The position numbers and the translations under genes were made by a program. A stretch of 5,713 nt of DNA from Thermoactinomycetaceae bacterium (lineage in GTDB: Bacteria > Bacillota > Bacilli > Thermoactinomycetales > Thermoactinomycetaceae), in assembly GCA_025449475.1 (NCBI GenBank), contig JANWJM010000088.1:1-5713 (forward strand), read 5' to 3'. Below, piece after piece: positions 3,828 to 5,713 of the stretch. Below the pieces are notes generated by a model. It was not told the origin of the DNA. It worked only from the letters and a program-made list of their open reading frames with translations, and did not search any database. Each line of letters begins with the position of its first letter. Within the stretch, counting starts at the first letter, position 1.

Positions 3828-5713
3828 TCCAGCTCATGTTTGCTGATCCATACATCCGTTACTTCCCCTGCTTCATCTTCGTCGATGATGAAAGAACCGT
3901 TGCTGTACCGGTCATGAAGCTTGATTTCTTTGACAAGCATCTCCTCTGTGATGCCTTTTTCGGTTTGAAGCGTGATTTGATCATGATATGAACATGCGAG
4001 CAGGCCGGCAATGCGGTGAGGTTTTTTCTTCAGTTCCCTCAGCATGAGAACCCCTCGTTTCGCCCTTGACGTTTTTTCAAATTCGCTGCGGTTCATCCGC
4101 TTAATAGATCCGCGCTGGGTCACGAGCACAAGCACGTCTTTTTCCTCTAAAACCTGTCCGCTGGCGACAAAGTCGCCGTCTTTCAAATTGACGCCCTTGA
4201 CACCGGCCGCCCTTGCGCCGACGACGCTGACTTCATCTTCTGTGAACCACAGACCGTAGCCGGAATGTGTCGCAATAAACAAATCTTTCGTTCCGTCCGT
4301 TACATGAACATCGACCACTTCATCGTCGCCTTTTAAATTAAGGGCAACCAGTGCTTTTGAATAGCGCTGTGCTTTATACTGCATCAGCTGAGTTCTTTTC
4401 GCCATTCCGTTTTTCGTAAAGAACAGCAGGTATTCAGATTCGGTAAACTCTCTGACAGGAATCGCCTTGACGATGGACTCATCGCTGTCAATCGATATGA
4501 TATTCGTTATATGCTGACCTAAATCTTTCCATCTGATATCAGGGAGCTGGTGAACTGGACAATAGACATAGCTCCCTTTATTTGTGAACAAGAGCAGAAC
4601 GTCTGTCGTATTCATTTCCAGCTGACAGAGCAGACGGTCGGTATCTTTCATGCCGAAGTCCTGGCCGTTTGATGCGGCGAAAGACCGCTGGCTCGTTCGT
4701 TTAATATAACCGTCTTTCGTTACGGTCACATAAACGTCTTCCGACGCCACCATCACTTCAAGGTTGATTTTAATTTCTTCGATTTTTTCTTCGATGACAG
4801 AGCGCCTTTGACTGGCATAGGTTTTTTTCACCTTTTTCAAGCTGTCTTTGATCACTTTCAAAAGTTTCTTATCATTGGAAAGGATCTCTTCCAGCTCTTT
4901 GATCTTCTGGTCCAGTTCTTTTGCTTCTTCCTGGAGAGCCGTAATATCTGTGTTTGTCAGCCTGTACAGCTGCAAGGAAACGATCGCTTCAGCCTGCGGC
5001 TCAGTAAATGCGAACTTTTCGATCAGATTGTTTTTGGCATCGCGCTTGTCATTGGAGGAGCGGATCGTCGCAATGACCTCATCCAAAATGGACAGTGCCT
5101 TCATTAAGCCTTCTACGATATGATGCCTTTCCTTCGCTTTTTTCAGCTCATACTGAGAACGGTTGGTGATGACTTCTTTTTGGTGGCCGATATAAGCGTC
5201 CAAAATCGATGTGAGATTCATCAGCATCGGTCTTCTGTTATGGATGGCGACCATGTTAAAGTTGTAAGGAATCTGCAAATCCGTGTTTTTGTATAAGAAA
5301 TTTAAAATGCCTTGTGCATCCGCTTCTTTTTTCAGCTCAATCACGATTCTGAGGCCTGTCCGGTCGGTCTCGTCACGGACTTCTGAAATCCCTTCGACCT
5401 TCCGTTCAATCCTGAATTCGTCCATTTTTTTCACTAAATTCGCTTTGTTGACTTCAAACGGAATTTCAGTAATGACAATTTGCTGGCGGCCGCCTCTGAT
5501 TGTTTCGATCTCGGCTTTGCCCCTGATGATGATTTTTCCTTTTCCGGTTTCATAGGCTTTTTTTATGCCTTCTTTCCCCTGGATGATTCCTCCGGTCGGA
5601 AAGTCCGGACCTTTTACGAACTCCATGAGGTCATCCACGCTGCAGTTCGGCGAGTCGATCCGCTTAATCACGGCATCGATCACTTCCCCGAGATGATGCG
5701 GCGGAATGTCAGT
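3824..5713 (-). CDS. parC: DNA topoisomerase IV subunit A, C-terminal part (cut by window edge)
   Basis: ParC (GrlA) is the DNA-breaking and rejoining subunit of topoisomerase IV; with ParE it decatenates daughter chromosomes and removes supercoils using ATP. The 629 visible residues begin at TDIPPHHLGEVIDAVI, right of the window edge, and run to the natural stop. About 177 N-terminal residues, including the winged helix, quinolone-resistance region and catalytic tyrosine, are missing, judging from about 806 residues in B. subtilis. Visible parts: the tower (GPDFPTGGII, IVITEIPFEVNK), the coiled-coil arm and its gate (YELKKAKERHHIVEGL, SLQLYRLTNTD), then a C-terminal beta-pinwheel with about six repeats such as TKDGYIKRTS, TNKGSYVYCP, TKNGMAKRTQ and TQRGSIKRMN. 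The canonical GyrA box QRRGGKG is absent; the corresponding place reads RSFAASNGQDFGMKD, which separates ParC from GyrA. The gene converges on araR. Its parE partner would be expected upstream, outside the window. Confidence 0.96.
   Translation of the reverse strand, partial: TDIPPHHLGEVIDAVIKRIDSPNCSVDDLMEFVKGPDFPTGGIIQGKEGIKKAYETGKGKIIIRGKAEIETIRGGRQQIVITEIPFEVNKANLVKKMDEFRIERKVEGISEVRDETDRTGLRIVIELKKEADAQGILNFLYKNTDLQIPYNFNMVAIHNRRPMLMNLTSILDAYIGHQKEVITNRSQYELKKAKERHHIVEGLMKALSILDEVIATIRSSNDKRDAKNNLIEKFAFTEPQAEAIVSLQLYRLTNTDITALQEEAKELDQKIKELEEILSNDKKLLKVIKDSLKKVKKTYASQRRSVIEEKIEEIKINLEVMVASEDVYVTVTKDGYIKRTSQRSFAASNGQDFGMKDTDRLLCQLEMNTTDVLLLFTNKGSYVYCPVHQLPDIRWKDLGQHITNIISIDSDESIVKAIPVREFTESEYLLFFTKNGMAKRTQLMQYKAQRYSKALVALNLKGDDEVVDVHVTDGTKDLFIATHSGYGLWFTEDEVSVVGARAAGVKGVNLKDGDFVASGQVLEEKDVLVLVTQRGSIKRMNRSEFEKTSRAKRGVLMLRELKKKPHRIAGLLACSYHDQITLQTEKGITEEMLVKEIKLHDRYSNGSFIIDEDEAGEVTDVWISKHELE

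Noticed and set aside
4044..5555. Plus-strand open frames of 71-99 codons opposite parC (4044-4259, 4808-5107, 4848-5123, 5283-5555)
   Set aside because: All lie antisense to conserved ParC domains; they mirror parC codon composition and overlap each other.
3824..5713. Right-hand gene as gyrA
   Set aside because: The GyrA box is absent and the C-terminal domain has the ParC-like sequence of Bacillus topoisomerase IV.

Overview
The window looks like a chromosomal segment of a low-GC Gram-positive, most likely a Bacillus of the subtilis/licheniformis group. The main reason is the right-hand gene, a Bacillus-type topoisomerase IV subunit A (ParC/GrlA) with a degenerate GyrA box. Strong GGAGG-type ribosome binding sites and sigma-A-like promoters agree. 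The species is an inference.

Layout, left to right. Positions 1-456 (minus) hold the N-terminal two thirds of araD, L-ribulose-5-phosphate 4-epimerase, cut by the window edge. Positions 470-2077 (minus) hold an FGGY-family sugar kinase, probably the L-ribulokinase of the same operon, of a type unlike classical AraB. Positions 2078-2430 are an AT-rich divergent control region with two promoters and AraR-like operators. Positions 2431-3522 (plus) hold araR, the GntR/LacI-type arabinose repressor. A bidirectional intrinsic terminator lies at 3542-3584, in the convergent gap to parC. Positions 3824-5713 (minus) hold the C-terminal about 629 residues of parC.

The genes on the left form a small L-arabinose catabolic unit. 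The kinase would phosphorylate L-ribulose and AraD would convert L-ribulose-5-P to D-xylulose-5-P for the pentose phosphate pathway; no isomerase (araA) or transporter is inside the window. AraR would repress both its own gene and the kinase-araD operon. The kinase promoter is near-consensus (TTGACA, 17 bp, TATACT) and its spacer contains a perfect TGTACGTACA palindrome. A weaker AraR-like site overlaps the predicted araR transcription start.

The ara cluster and especially its control region look more AT-rich than parC, and the kinase type is one I associate with clostridial ara loci, so the cluster may have been acquired or relocated next to the housekeeping gene. I see no mobile element, CRISPR array, tRNA, rRNA or toxin/defence system, and no evidence of an entirely new system. 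The most interesting points are the non-classical kinase, the operator architecture and the asymmetric terminator.
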